The notes: generated by a model from the letters alone, not told the origin. DNA of 35,905 bases from Verrucomicrobiota bacterium (GCA_026397725.1 JAPLUI010000230.1:1-35905), one strand, 5' to 3'. Counted from the stretch's first letter, positions 8,601 to 14,780 are shown. Numbers and translations are program-made.

Positions 8601-9374
8601 ACTGGAAACAGAGCTACCATTGGCCCCCCCCGCAACCATCACCTGTCCACTCGGCAGCAGGGCCGACGTATGAAGGGTGCGCGCAGTAATCATAGTTCCG
8701 GTCACAGTCCACGCGCCGGTTGCCGGATCGTACAGTTCAGCACTGGAAAGAGAGCTACTAGAGTTATACTGCCCCCCCGCAACCAACACTTTGCCATTCG
8801 GTAGCAAAGTCGCCGTATTGTAATCACGGACAGTAATCATGGCACCGGTCGCAGTCCATTTGCCGGTGGTTGGGTCATACAGTTCCGCACTGGAACGTTG
8901 ATAGCCCCTGGCAACCAGCACCTTTCCATTCGACAGTAGGGTCGCTGTATGAATTTCGCGGGCAGTGGTCATGGCACCGGTAGCAGTCCAGGTGCCGGTT
9001 GCCGGATCATACAGTTCAGCACTTGAAAGAAAGGTGCTATTGAATCCCCCGGCAACCAGCACCTTCCCATTGGGCAACAACGTCGCAGTGTGACCACCGC
9101 GGGCTGTTCCCATGGCACCAGTCGCGGTCCACGCGCCGGTTGCCGGATCATACAGTTCAGCACTGGAAAGCTTGCTACCAGAGTTATACTGCCCCCCCGC
9201 AACCAACACTTTGCCGTTCGGCAGCAATGTCGCCGTATAACTGTCGCGGGCGATGGTCATGGAACCGGTCGCAGTCCACGCGGTGGAGGCAGCAGAAGCT
9301 GACGGCATGGCGCACCAATTCGTGGCCAGCACCAACAAAACCAGCATCAGATTCCTGTATGCGAACGTGTTCAT
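5688..9374 (-). CDS. Secreted Kelch / InlB-repeat / chitobiase-like multidomain protein
   Basis: A 1228-residue exported protein. A signal peptide (MLVLLVLATNWCAMPSASAA) comes first. Seven Kelch repeats follow (about 32-355; each has a TATLLPNGKVLVAGG-like and a SSAELYDPATG-like block), enough for a complete seven-bladed propeller. Then come seven tandem 71-residue bacterial/InlB-B-like repeats (about 355-860; core YLTGTTATLTAVPAAGY.FTGWTG), a CHB_HEX_C-like module (ILYTLDGSAPSLGSKLYT), three divergent InlB-like repeats, and a C-terminal module (YEILGSSDLVNW...RRFYRAAM) common at the ends of verrucomicrobial secreted proteins. No enzyme motif is visible. The role is probably adhesion or glycan binding at or outside the envelope. 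The next gene on the same strand (9699-10205) is over 300 bp upstream. Confidence 0.88.
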   Translation of the reverse strand: MNTFAYRNLMLVLLVLATNWCAMPSASAASTAWTATGSMTIARDSYTATLLPNGKVLVAGGQYNSGSKLSSAELYDPATGAWTATGAMGTARGGHTATLLPNGKVLVAGGFNSTFLSSAELYDPATGTWTATGAMTTAREIHTATLLSNGKVLVARGYQRSSAELYDPTTGKWTATGAMITVRDYNTATLLPNGKVLVAGGQYNSSSSLSSAELYDPATGAWTVTGTMITARTLHTSALLPSGQVMVAGGANGSSVSSAELYDPATGAWTVTGIMITARSRHTATLLPSGKVLVAGGSNGSSLSSAELYDPATGAWTVTGAMGTTRFSPTATLLPNGKVLVAGGYHLSSAELYNIPSLMIILDAVADGQITGNDSPYFANSIATLTATASLGYIFTGWTGDATGSANPLSLLMDGDKTIGAIFMWQYTLTTSALSNGTISGSAVGGKYLTGTTPTLTAVPAAGYVFTGWTGDATGTANPLALLMDSDKTIGAIFTRQYTLTLGAVSNGTISGIAVGGKYLTGATATLTAVPAAGYAFTGWTGAASGTTNPLALLMNGDKTIGATFTRQYALTLGAVSNGTISGIAVDGKYLTGTTATLTAVPASGYVFTGWTGAASGTANPLSLLMNGDKTVGATFTRQYTLTSDLAVNGSLTGMTADGKYLTGTTATLTAVPAPGYAFTGWIGAASGTTNPLSLLMDADKTIGATFTRQYTLTTSTLSNGSITGIAAGGKYLTGTTATLTAVPAAGYAFTGWTGAASGTTNPLSLLMDADKTIGATFTRQYTLTASALSNGTISGIVAGGKYLTGTTATLTAVPAAGYVFTGWTGAASGTINPLSLLMNSDKTIGATYGGGIEVLVGGQVPAGSEVVERGTLMVTMQTAFANGTILYTLDGSAPSLGSKLYTKALTISRSCTVRAVAYSSDFASQMQSPPLAVVIVPTLTATTAGGGSVSVQPPDGSYASGSMATLTATPVAGWTFLQWLGDASGTDPVTSVQVSRNKCVQAVFGTAVNTTTVGSGTIRQDPVAAFYPYGTRVRCSGLPASGNYLAFWGNAVTSTDNPLDFQVTNPNPTVTAVFQPLGIGRFALALVADGGGKVAVTPAANRHNSGASVRLTAQPDVGQEFVGWSGDAAGSINPLTVAMTQNKAITAVFTKRPGLRIDTSPEGLVEDGCRLTLTGEFGKQYEILGSSDLVNWIQAGTLTNVYGTSQFTDGDATNLPRRFYRAAMLNP
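6780..8215. repeat. Tandem 213-bp repeats inside the Kelch/InlB gene
   Basis: Seven units of 213 bp (71 codons) follow head to tail. The middle units are nearly identical at DNA level, for example GCCCCGATGGTCTTGTCCGC and the phrase around the TGW codons. Such identity points to recent expansion or gene conversion and makes the copy number likely to vary and hard to assemble. Confidence 0.9.
8290..9300. repeat. Tandem approx. 130-150-bp Kelch-coding repeats
   Basis: Seven units encode the Kelch blades. Each carries a near-constant DNA phrase (GCGCCGGTTGCCGGATC and CAGCACTGGAAAG) with length variation in the loop that follows the AGG triplet. Confidence 0.85.
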
Positions 9375-9698
9375 ATTGGGCAGGGATGTGTGGCTTCATC
9401 AAGCATTGCCAGGCAGTTTCTCCATCCTTCGGCCTCCAAGGCAGCCTCCGGGTTCATGTTGTTCACGCGGTGCCTCCCGCGAAGTTCCGATGGGTTAGCT
9501 TACATGACTGCAACACTCGGTAGTTTCTACTGGCTAGGCTTTGAAAAATCAGGTATTTCAACTGACAAGAAGCGCCTTGCTTCGCTCGGCGCACAACGCT
9601 CCAAGGCCAGCCGACCAGCGAGAAAGGAAAGCCAATGAGTGAGCCAACGAAACAAGTGACTGAAAGCGGGTCGGCTGCGCCGCCTTGTTCGATGCTCT
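9375..9698. other. Intergenic stretch, nothing recognised
   Basis: About 320 bp between the start of the Kelch gene and the end of the next minus-strand gene. No promoter, RNA or repeat could be identified with confidence. A plus-strand frame starting at 9635 has a reasonable ribosome binding site (GAAAGGA) but overlaps the minus-strand gene throughout. Confidence 0.4.
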
Positions 9699-10205
9699 TC
9701 ATTCCGGTTGGATTGGCGGAGTTGCCGGGTTGGTCGCAGGTGCTCGGGTATCTGGCGATGGTCGGATTGGTGGTGACGATGGCGTGGGCGGGTTGGCTGT
9801 TTTGGTATTGTCGGTTGCGTCCTTGGAAGGTGGAGACGCCTGAGTTTGTCCGTTGGGAGACAAGGACGGCATGTTGGACTGCGATTGTGGTATCGGTTGC
9901 TTCTGTACTCGTGACTGCACTTGGGGAGTTGCAAAGACGCCAACTCCAAGAGCAAGAATCGCAACACCCAAAGCCGCCCACCCTAGATTCCGGGCCGAGC
10001 GATCTACGGTTATTGCCTCCCTATGACGCCGCTCCACGTCCTCGCGATCCTGTGCAATCCGAGACTTCTCACGCCGATCCAGAAGCTCCTGAGCGGCCTT
10101 GTAATTCACACAATGCTTCACCTTACTTGCCACCGTCGTCCGCAGTTGAGCGTCCGTATCATTCCGGTGCTGATGTATCCAGCGTTCAATCTCGGGATCT
10201 TCCAT
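9699..10205 (-). CDS. Hypothetical single-pass membrane protein with Pro-rich tail
   Basis: A 168-residue protein of unknown function. Residues 1-70 are charged and helical (YKAAQELLDRREKSRIAQD and VERRHREAI), compatible with a coiled coil. A single hydrophobic segment follows (LGWAALGVAILALGVGVFA), then a low-complexity Pro/Ser/Thr tail. The layout suggests an N-in membrane anchor with a disordered tail outside. The opposite strand also has a 194-codon frame (9635-10219) with two hydrophobic segments and a better ribosome binding site, so the strand is not certain. I favour this one because its N-terminal half is coherent and soluble while the other frame turns into low-complexity sequence. 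Confidence 0.55.
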   Translation of the reverse strand: MEDPEIERWIHQHRNDTDAQLRTTVASKVKHCVNYKAAQELLDRREKSRIAQDREDVERRHREAITVDRSARNLGWAALGVAILALGVGVFATPQVQSRVQKQPIPQSQSNMPSLSPNGQTQASPPSKDATDNTKTANPPTPSSPPIRPSPDTRAPATNPATPPIQPE

Positions 10206-10924
10206 ATTTGTATTTATAGAACAGTGTTAATGAGCCGCACGCGGCATTTGCTCCCGATATGCCGCCCGCTGCATAATAGGGGACAAATGCCGCCCGGAAG
10301 GGCTGACTTCGCCCGCTGACGCAAAAAAGGTCATTCTCACAGGCGGAATCAACCACCCTCCGGCCACCGGGGCAAGGAGATTCTCCCAAAATCGTCCCCG
10401 CCCCTCCGCCGCCGCGCTCATTTCGTCCGGGTCCGGCATAGCACCCACAGCCAGACGCCGCGACCGCCCAGCCCGAGGCAGGCCGACACGCTCAGGCACA
10501 GAGGCAATGGGTGCCCCGCGACGAGCACCTCGGCCCGCATCACCAAGCGTCCGAGACGCGCCAGCGACAGCAGCCCGAACCGGATGCAGCTCACCCGCAG
10601 GCACAGAGTTTGCGAGTGGAGCCGGTGGGAACAAGCGGCCTGCTTCGCTGAAGCTACGAAAGTCCGGGAGCGGCCCGGCTTGCCCCAGCGTGGTTCTGCC
10701 GATGCCGGAGGGCCGAGCCGCCCTGATACCGTTTGTGCGGGCTGACTTGCGGCAAGATGCCGCAACTACGACCCGCTCCGGGTGGCCTTGGCCCTGGTGA
10801 GATCCGAGGCTCAGTGGGGGTGCTCGGATTTTCGTTGTCCGTTATCAGTTGTCCGTTTCCCTGCTCACTCGCAAGCTCTAGCTTTTCTCGTCCCAGTGGG
10901 GGCCGCGCCTGCGGCCAAGGCGCG
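10206..10924. other. Long gene-poor stretch
   Basis: About 720 bp with no recognisable gene. On the minus strand several overlapping frames are open because of high GC. One (ending at 10418) has a hydrophobic segment near its C terminus but no family resemblance. Toward 10830-10880 the sequence has repetitive phrases (gttatcagttgtccgtttccc) of the kind seen in intergenic debris. Probably decayed DNA at the left edge of the toxin-antitoxin island. Confidence 0.4.
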
Positions 10925-11434
10925 TCACGCCACCGGCCACTCACCGCGGGACTCCAAGAGTTTGCGGAGGAAAACGCGGTCAATCTCGTCCTTCTCGCGA
11001 TAGGTCTGTTTGGTTTTCCACAACAGGGCGGGCGAGGCAAAGGGGATTTTCACGCCGCAGTGTTCGCGAATTTGAATCATCTCCTTCGCATCGTCATAGG
11101 TGAGTCCGCAGGCTTTGGCCATGAGATCGACGGTGAATTCATCGCAAACGCGGACTACCACATAGTTTGCAATCTCACCCGGTCCAAGTTCGAGAATAGC
11201 TTGCTCGGGCAAGCTGGCCAACGCCTCGCGGACTTTCGCATCATTTTCACAGGAAGTCTCCACCAGCAAATCGATGTCCATGGTGGCGCGGGTGTAGCCC
11301 GCCGCAATGATTGCGAAGCCGCCGACGACAATATACTTGGCGCCCAGTTCATTGAGGGAGTGCGCGAGGCGCGCGAGATCCACGTCGGACGGCGGGCGCG
11401 TTTCCGCTAGCGGACTTGAAGCATCATCATCCAT
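10925..11434 (-). CDS. Nucleotidyltransferase of the AbiEii/DUF6036 type (putative toxin)
   Basis: A 169-residue protein with a minimal nucleotidyltransferase fold. GG at 38-39 within KYIVVGGFAIIAAGY precedes the metal-binding Asp53-x-Asp55 in MDIDLLVE, the usual pattern of MNT/AbiEii-like enzymes. A later acidic residue is plausible in FTVDLMAK. Related proteins act as toxins that modify tRNA or as accessory enzymes; the target here is unknown. Its start (11434) overlaps the end of the upstream 71-residue gene by 28 nt, the arrangement expected of a two-gene antitoxin-toxin or enzyme-partner operon. It lies in an island of toxin-antitoxin modules. Confidence 0.8.
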   Translation of the reverse strand: MDDDASSPLAETRPPSDVDLARLAHSLNELGAKYIVVGGFAIIAAGYTRATMDIDLLVETSCENDAKVREALASLPEQAILELGPGEIANYVVVRVCDEFTVDLMAKACGLTYDDAKEMIQIREHCGVKIPFASPALLWKTKQTYREKDEIDRVFLRKLLESRGEWPVA

Positions 11435-11622
11435 TCATCGGCCTCCTGGTGAGATGTGAACCGATAGACACCCCGTCTGACCGGAAACGGACGCCCTCTG
11501 AGTTGCACGGCAAGGGCATTCAGCTTGGCGGCAGCGGCAAGCGCGGAACTGCCCTCAGCCGGCGGCCGGCGTTTGCCGATTACTTTGGTCCGGGGATCCC
11601 CTGCGTCGATGAGTTCATTCAC
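11407..11622 (-). CDS. Small partner protein of the nucleotidyltransferase (putative antitoxin)
   Basis: A 71-residue protein with a basic, Ala-rich middle and the C-terminal phrase GVYRFTSHQEADEWMMMLQ. I have seen similar tails in small proteins encoded just upstream of nucleotidyltransferases, from general memory and not from a search. It overlaps the nucleotidyltransferase start by 28 nt, implying coupled translation. By position it is the likely antitoxin or regulator. No DNA-binding motif is obvious. Confidence 0.65.
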   Translation of the reverse strand: MNELIDAGDPRTKVIGKRRPPAEGSSALAAAAKLNALAVQLRGRPFPVRRGVYRFTSHQEADEWMMMLQVR

Positions 11623-11737
11623 GGCCTCAAGCTACCCCGCAATTCGGCGATTGCGAGCGTAAAGTGTGCGAACAATGAATGGGGGACAGCGGAAGCATTT
11701 CCGCATTTTCTTCCCTCCCGCCTCCCATCGGCACCTC

Positions 11738-12028
11738 CCGAGTCGCCTGAAAACCGCCACGGCATGCTCGGAACCGACTTCATTGGTCAGCAGACGCAAC
11801 ACGAAACTTGAGTCTCCGTATGTCATGGCATCCGGGAATCCACGATCAATTGCCCGGCGGAGACCGCAGAGCGGCGTTGTCCGCGTCGGCGAGAGATGGC
11901 GCGGTTGCGGACCGCAGCACCCACAAGGGCTTGCCGTTGTCGGTGACCTGCACACTCTCGCCGGCCGCCGTGAGCCTTTTCACGACGGCGGGATGTCGGA
12001 GTAATTCGCGCAGCGGTAGGGATGTCAT
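11738..12028 (-). pseudogene. Broken antitoxin-PIN gene, copy 1 (partner of 17107-17835)
   Basis: This is a decayed duplicate of the antitoxin-PIN gene at 17107-17835. The antitoxin part is intact for about 50 codons (MTSLPLRELLRHP start at 12028, then VTDNGKPLWVL). A net 47-bp deletion at about 11880 throws the frame off. The PIN part resumes in another frame (MTYGDSSFVLRLL at 11826) and stops matching the intact copy at 11738, so about 150 residues of the toxin are gone. Beyond 11738 the frame runs on in unrelated sequence to 11632. The antitoxin half could still be translated as a 60-residue protein. Confidence 0.85.
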
Positions 12029-12072
12029 GCGTCGGACGCATGGTACCTGACAGCAGGTTTGTCAACCCCATA
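12029..12072 (-). promoter_or_regulatory. Duplicate promoter/operator of broken copy 1
   Basis: The region upstream of the broken copy keeps the TTGACA box and the ACCTG-CTGT-CAGGT inverted repeat seen before the intact copy, with small changes (an extra base between operator and start). Regulation of the remaining antitoxin fragment may therefore persist. Confidence 0.5.
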
Positions 12073-12080
12073 AACGCCCC

Positions 12081-12718
12081 AAATCCGGTGTCAGAGAAGC
12101 AATCAGAACGTGCTTGACGTCATCTCTGCCCGTTCCGCCCGTTCTCTCTGCCGTGATGCGCCCGCCTTCGGTGGTGGCATCCGCGCCGCGCGGGCGGCAG
12201 CCGGGAGCAGGAGCAAGGCGAGGCCCAGGATGAGCGCGAGGAGGGTTGTTCATGGCGAGTGACAGAGGGGAAGGCGGCGGGCGTTTTCGTGATCGTGAAC
12301 GGGTGGAACCGGAAGGGCCGGATGATTGGCATTACCCACCCGGATGCAACAGAAATCGCTCCGGCCAGCTGCTTCAAGGGGGGTGGGTGTCGCGCCCTCC
12401 TCAAGGAGCGTGGGCGTCTCGCCCGCCGCCAATGAAAAGCGAAAGCAAGGTGACGAAGCTCGAGTCCTTTCGCCTCCCATTGGCCAATGTGGGCGAGACG
12501 CCCACGCTCCTTGAAGACTCGCCGGCTAAAGCCAGCGCTCCGGCATGCGGCCCCTCGCGTTGCCCATCGGTCAACTCGTCATCCACCGTGTCCCTGAAAT
12601 TCCGGAATATTTCGCTTGGTTCGCCAGCAAGAAGGGGCTAACGTCCCGCCATGGCCCACCGTCGCCGAACTCCGCCCTTCCGGGTCGTTGATCTCCCAGA
12701 ACAACGACCGGTAGGCGA
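12081..12718 (+). repeat. R1 repeat, copy A (full length)
   Basis: About 640 bp of noncoding sequence shared with 15672-16342 and 17887-18385. It opens with AATCCGGTGTCAG, then GCTTGACGTCATC. A block beginning TGCCGTGATGCGCCCGCCTT follows, then a perfect 24-bp inverted repeat (12401-12424 with 12491-12514), and it ends near ACAACGACCGG. No frame is conserved among copies over its length. It lies immediately upstream of the broken antitoxin-PIN gene, just as copy C lies upstream of the intact one. Confidence 0.85.
12401..12514. repeat. Long hairpin of R1 copy A
   Basis: The arm at 12401-12424 (TCAAGGAGCGTGGGCG...) is the exact reverse complement of 12491-12514. Inside the loop, CCAATG/CATTGG and GCGAAAG/CTTTCGC give further pairing, so the whole 114 bp can fold into an extended stem. 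Each arm also contains its own small palindrome, GGGCGAGACGCCC. Confidence 0.85.
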
Positions 12719-12880
12719 ACAAAACCGTTAGGCTAATTTAAATGCAATCAAGAGTCCGCACCTATCAACGTATCGACGACCTTCTCTTATGAGTCCGCAT
12801 TGAGGCCGGAAGAATATCCTGTCGGAAGAATGTCGGAACAATATCCTTGTCGCTGCGGATTTCAGGACTATGCTCCTCAC

Positions 12881-13105
12881 GTGGCACGCACCATTCATCT
12901 CAGGCTGCAGGCTCCGGGCGACCTCGGCAAGTTTCGTCTTCCGCCGGGAGTCCGCCGGCGGCTGACCGCGTTGCTGGATCGCCAGGATCAGGGTGCTGCG
13001 CTCACCGCTGCGGAGCGCTGCGAGGCCGAAGGCTTGGTCGAATTGGCCGAAATGCTCTCGCTCCTGAAGCTCCGGGCGGCGGGCATGCAGACGGCGGTGC
13101 CATGA
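12881..13105 (+). CDS. Small protein paired with HNH endonuclease
   Basis: A 74-residue protein of the form ARTIHLRLQAPGDLGKFRLPPGVRRRLTALLDRQDQG...EAEGLVELAEMLSLLKLRA, helical and charged. Proteins of this pattern are, to my recollection, often encoded directly before an HNH endonuclease. It ends in an ATGA overlap with the HNH gene, so the two are translationally coupled. The GTG at 12881 is chosen because family-like sequence starts there; ATG codons at 12800 and 12830 would add residues encoded in repetitive GGAAGAATATCC-type sequence. Function unknown; antitoxin, inhibitor or DNA-recognition partner are possibilities. Confidence 0.7.
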   Translation: MARTIHLRLQAPGDLGKFRLPPGVRRRLTALLDRQDQGAALTAAERCEAEGLVELAEMLSLLKLRAAGMQTAVP

Positions 13106-13527
13106 ATTTCCCGCTCCATCTGATGAAACGCGCGGTGCTCCAACGTGCGGGCGGTCGTTGCGAATACTGCGGACTCTCGCAAGCCGGGCAGGAGGCACGG
13201 TTTCACGTGGACCACATCCACCCGCGTGCCGAAGGCGGCGCGACCGCGCTCGATAATCTCGCCCTCGCCTGCGTGCCCTGTTCGCTGCGGAAAGGCGCGC
13301 GTTGCGCGGCACCCGACCCGTTGACGGGGAAGCCCGCACCCCTCTTCCACCCGCGCCGCCAGGTCTGGGGCGATCACTTTCAGTGGCAGGGCTGCCGTGT
13401 GCTTGGCCGCACGCCCACGGGCCGCGCCACGGTGCACCAACTCAAAATGAGCCGGCTGCTCGCCCAAGCCATCCGTGCCGAGGAAGCGCTGCGGGGTCGC
13501 CACCCGCCGCCGACGCCGGCAAAGTGA
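13102..13527 (+). CDS. HNH endonuclease
   Basis: A 141-residue HNH-type nuclease of the treble-clef/zinc class. The zinc pair CEYC is at residues 20-23, the catalytic HVDHIHPRAEGG at 35-46, Asn52 in LDNLALAC, and the second zinc pair CVPC at 57-60. The residue after the last Cys is Ser where related proteins usually have Asn; the catalytic His is kept. The C-terminal part (WQGCRVLGRTPTGRATVHQL) fits the group in which the nuclease is followed by a short basic tail. It is coupled to the 74-residue gene upstream by an ATGA overlap. The role could be defence, a selfish nuclease or a toxin; context in the toxin-antitoxin island does not settle it. Confidence 0.85.
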   Translation: MNFPLHLMKRAVLQRAGGRCEYCGLSQAGQEARFHVDHIHPRAEGGATALDNLALACVPCSLRKGARCAAPDPLTGKPAPLFHPRRQVWGDHFQWQGCRVLGRTPTGRATVHQLKMSRLLAQAIRAEEALRGRHPPPTPAK

Positions 13528-13553
13528 ACGGGAAGATTGCGGGCGAAACAACG

Positions 13554-13681
13554 GCGTCGATGGGGTCCTCGCATGGTAACATTTGTGCGAGACTTCGCAG
13601 GCATTTCCGCACTTCATTTCCGCACTTCGCGGTGGTCGGCCCCCTGCCGGATCAAACGGCTAACGGATCGGTCCTGGCCCA
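13554..13681 (+). repeat. 128-bp repeat, copy 1 (other copy 14653-14780)
   Basis: Identical to 14653-14780 except for one base near its end. It spans the last about 22 codons of a transposase gene on the minus strand plus its 3' flank, including the doubled phrase CATTTCCGCACTT. This is probably the transposase-end part of a mobile element. Confidence 0.9.
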
Positions 13682-13832
13682 TTTCCAGCCGCTGTGCAAC
13701 CCATTCGTTGCCCATCGCGGTGCGCGTCCGCAGCAGGGTTGCCAGCGCGACCTTGCGCGGATCACCTTTCCGGGCGGGCCGCAGCTTTCCCTTCTCATCG
13801 CACAGTTCAAACTCCCCAAGAAACCCATGACA
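13614..13832 (-). pseudogene. C-terminal remnant of a REP-associated tyrosine (Y1) transposase
   Basis: The minus strand reads ...KGDPRKVALATLLRTRTAMGNEWVAQRLEMGQ...SVSRLIRQG to a TGA at 13614-13616. This is the C-terminal helix-turn-helix tail of TnpA_REP/IS200-like transposases from this group of bacteria, typically KGD.RK...A..LR.RT..GNEW.A.RL.MG...SVSRL. The frame is closed by a stop at 13833-13835, and the catalytic HUH/Tyr domain is absent. The last 22 codons recur at 14713-14780. Inactive. Confidence 0.7.
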
Positions 13833-13836
13833 TCAA

Positions 13837-13953
13837 TTATTTGAACTCTCCATGGTCAGAGCAGTAGTGAGGACCATCATGTCCCTTGTGTTTAGTGCAT
13901 TCTTTCCGGCACACTTTGGCGTAAATATTCTCACCGACTATTATATCGGTCAT
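13837..13953 (-). CDS. Possible 38-residue Cys/His-rich microprotein
   Basis: The frame starts with ATG at 13953 and reads MTDIIVGENIYAKVCRKEC, then THKGHDGPHYC-like residues, with Cys-x3-Cys and clustered His and a final Cys, a spacing that could bind zinc. The DNA here is clearly richer in A and T than its surroundings. It lies between higA and the transposase remnant, on the same strand as both, 25 nt after higA ends. No family is recognised. It could be a real small protein or the tail of a lost gene. Confidence 0.35.
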   Translation of the reverse strand: MTDIIVGENIYAKVCRKECTKHKGHDGPHYCSDHGEFK

Positions 13954-13978
13954 TCGGCACCACTGCCTGGTTGGGCTC

Positions 13979-14281
13979 TCATGATGCGATCGGGACGACT
14001 TCGCGCTTGATTTTCGCCCCCATGGCTCTTTCGGCCACCTCAAGATCGTGCTCGGATTGCAGGCCGATCCAGAACGCGGCGGAGGTGCCGAAAAACTTTG
14101 CCAGCCGCAATGCCGTCTCAGCACTCAGGCTGCGCCTGCACTTCGTGATCTCGGTCAGGCGCGAAGCGGGAATGCCGGTCGAGCGGGATACCGAGGCGAG
14201 GCTCAGCCCCATCGGCTTGATGAATTCCTCCAAGAGGATCTCGCCTGGATGAATCAGTGGTAGGTATTTGGTTGCGCTCAT
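13979..14281 (-). CDS. higA: HigA-type antitoxin (XRE family)
   Basis: A 100-residue helix-turn-helix antitoxin. The typical opening IHPGEILLEEFIKPMGLSLASVSRSTGIP leads into the recognition helix (ASRLTEITKCRRSLSAETALRLAKFFGTS), followed by the usual WIGLQSEHDLEVAE tail. HigA binds and neutralises HigB and represses the operon. Its start lies 4 nt after the stop of higB, the normal toxin-first order of higBA. An operator-like inverted repeat is visible upstream of higB. Confidence 0.93.
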   Translation of the reverse strand: MSATKYLPLIHPGEILLEEFIKPMGLSLASVSRSTGIPASRLTEITKCRRSLSAETALRLAKFFGTSAAFWIGLQSEHDLEVAERAMGAKIKREVVPIAS

Positions 14282-14285
14282 AATC

Positions 14286-14567
14286 TTAATGGTAGTCGAT
14301 AATCCTCACTGCATGCTTCGAGCCATCTTCCCATCGGAAAATGACCCTCCATTGCTGGTTGATCCGAATGCTCCAGAATCCGGCCAGATGCCCCTTGAGC
14401 TGCTCAAGCCGATTGCCTGGGGGAACCTCAAGATCATGAACGATTCGGGCCTGATTGATCATCCGGAGCTTGCGCCGGGCTGGTTCCTGGATGTCTCCTG
14501 GCAAACCTCGTACCCGCAGGCCGCGGTAGATGCTCTCGGTCGCTGAATCGCCGAAACTTTCGATCAC
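14286..14567 (-). CDS. higB: HigB-type toxin (RelE fold)
   Basis: A 93-residue ribosome-dependent mRNA interferase. Conserved HigB phrases are KLRMINQA, LEVPPGNRLEQLKGHLAGFWSIRINQQWRVIFRW and a C-terminal IIDYH. The start usually taken in the family (MI.SF) corresponds to the GTG at 14567; a GTG six codons further upstream (14585) lies inside the predicted promoter and is rejected. Transcription from that promoter would begin at about this GTG, so the mRNA may be leaderless. One expected variation is the family Arg/Lys set, which appears intact. Confidence 0.92.
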   Translation of the reverse strand: MIESFGDSATESIYRGLRVRGLPGDIQEPARRKLRMINQARIVHDLEVPPGNRLEQLKGHLAGFWSIRINQQWRVIFRWEDGSKHAVRIIDYH

Positions 14568-14572
14568 GCGCG

Positions 14573-14607
14573 ACAGTACCACCACCTCGGATTACGTCAA
14601 GCGTAAT
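14573..14607 (-). promoter_or_regulatory. higBA promoter and operator
   Basis: On the minus strand TTGACG (14595-14600) is followed after 16 bp by TACTGT (14573-14578). A perfect inverted repeat ATTACG-5 bp-CGTAAT (14591-14607) covers the -35 box and is the likely HigA operator. The -10 box lies 5 bp before the GTG start of higB. Confidence 0.65.
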
Positions 14608-14652
14608 GATGCGGGACGAAATTATTTTCCCGTCCAACCGTGTTAATGGGCC

Positions 14653-14780
14653 GCGTCGATGGGGTCCTCGCATGGTAACATTTGTGCGAGACTTCGCAGG
14701 CATTTCCGCACTTCATTTCCGCACTTCGCGGTGGTCGGCCCCCTGCCGGATCAAACGGCTAACGGATCGGTCGTGGCCCA
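14653..14780 (+). repeat. 128-bp repeat, copy 2, with transposase tail
   Basis: Second copy of 13554-13681. On the minus strand 14713-14780 encodes the final about 22 residues (SVSRLIRQGADHREVRK) of the Y1 transposase, then a stop. The two copies lie in direct orientation on either side of higBA and the 38-residue frame. Confidence 0.9.

Noticed and set aside
9635..10219. 194-codon plus-strand frame with a good ribosome binding site and two hydrophobic segments
   Set aside because: It overlaps the minus-strand gene at 9699-10205 entirely. Its second half is low-complexity Pro/Ser sequence, as expected of an antisense shadow. Kept only as an alternative.
12246..12641. Plus-strand frame of 131 codons within R1 copy A
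   Set aside because: The matching frames in copies B and C are interrupted or shifted, and the sequence consists of palindrome translations (GETPTLLED type). R1 is treated as noncoding.
12636..12733. Possible integron attC site (GGCTAAC ... GTTAGGC) at the end of R1 copy A
   Set aside because: The first box deviates from the attC consensus, the other R1 copies lack the pair, and no integrase is visible.
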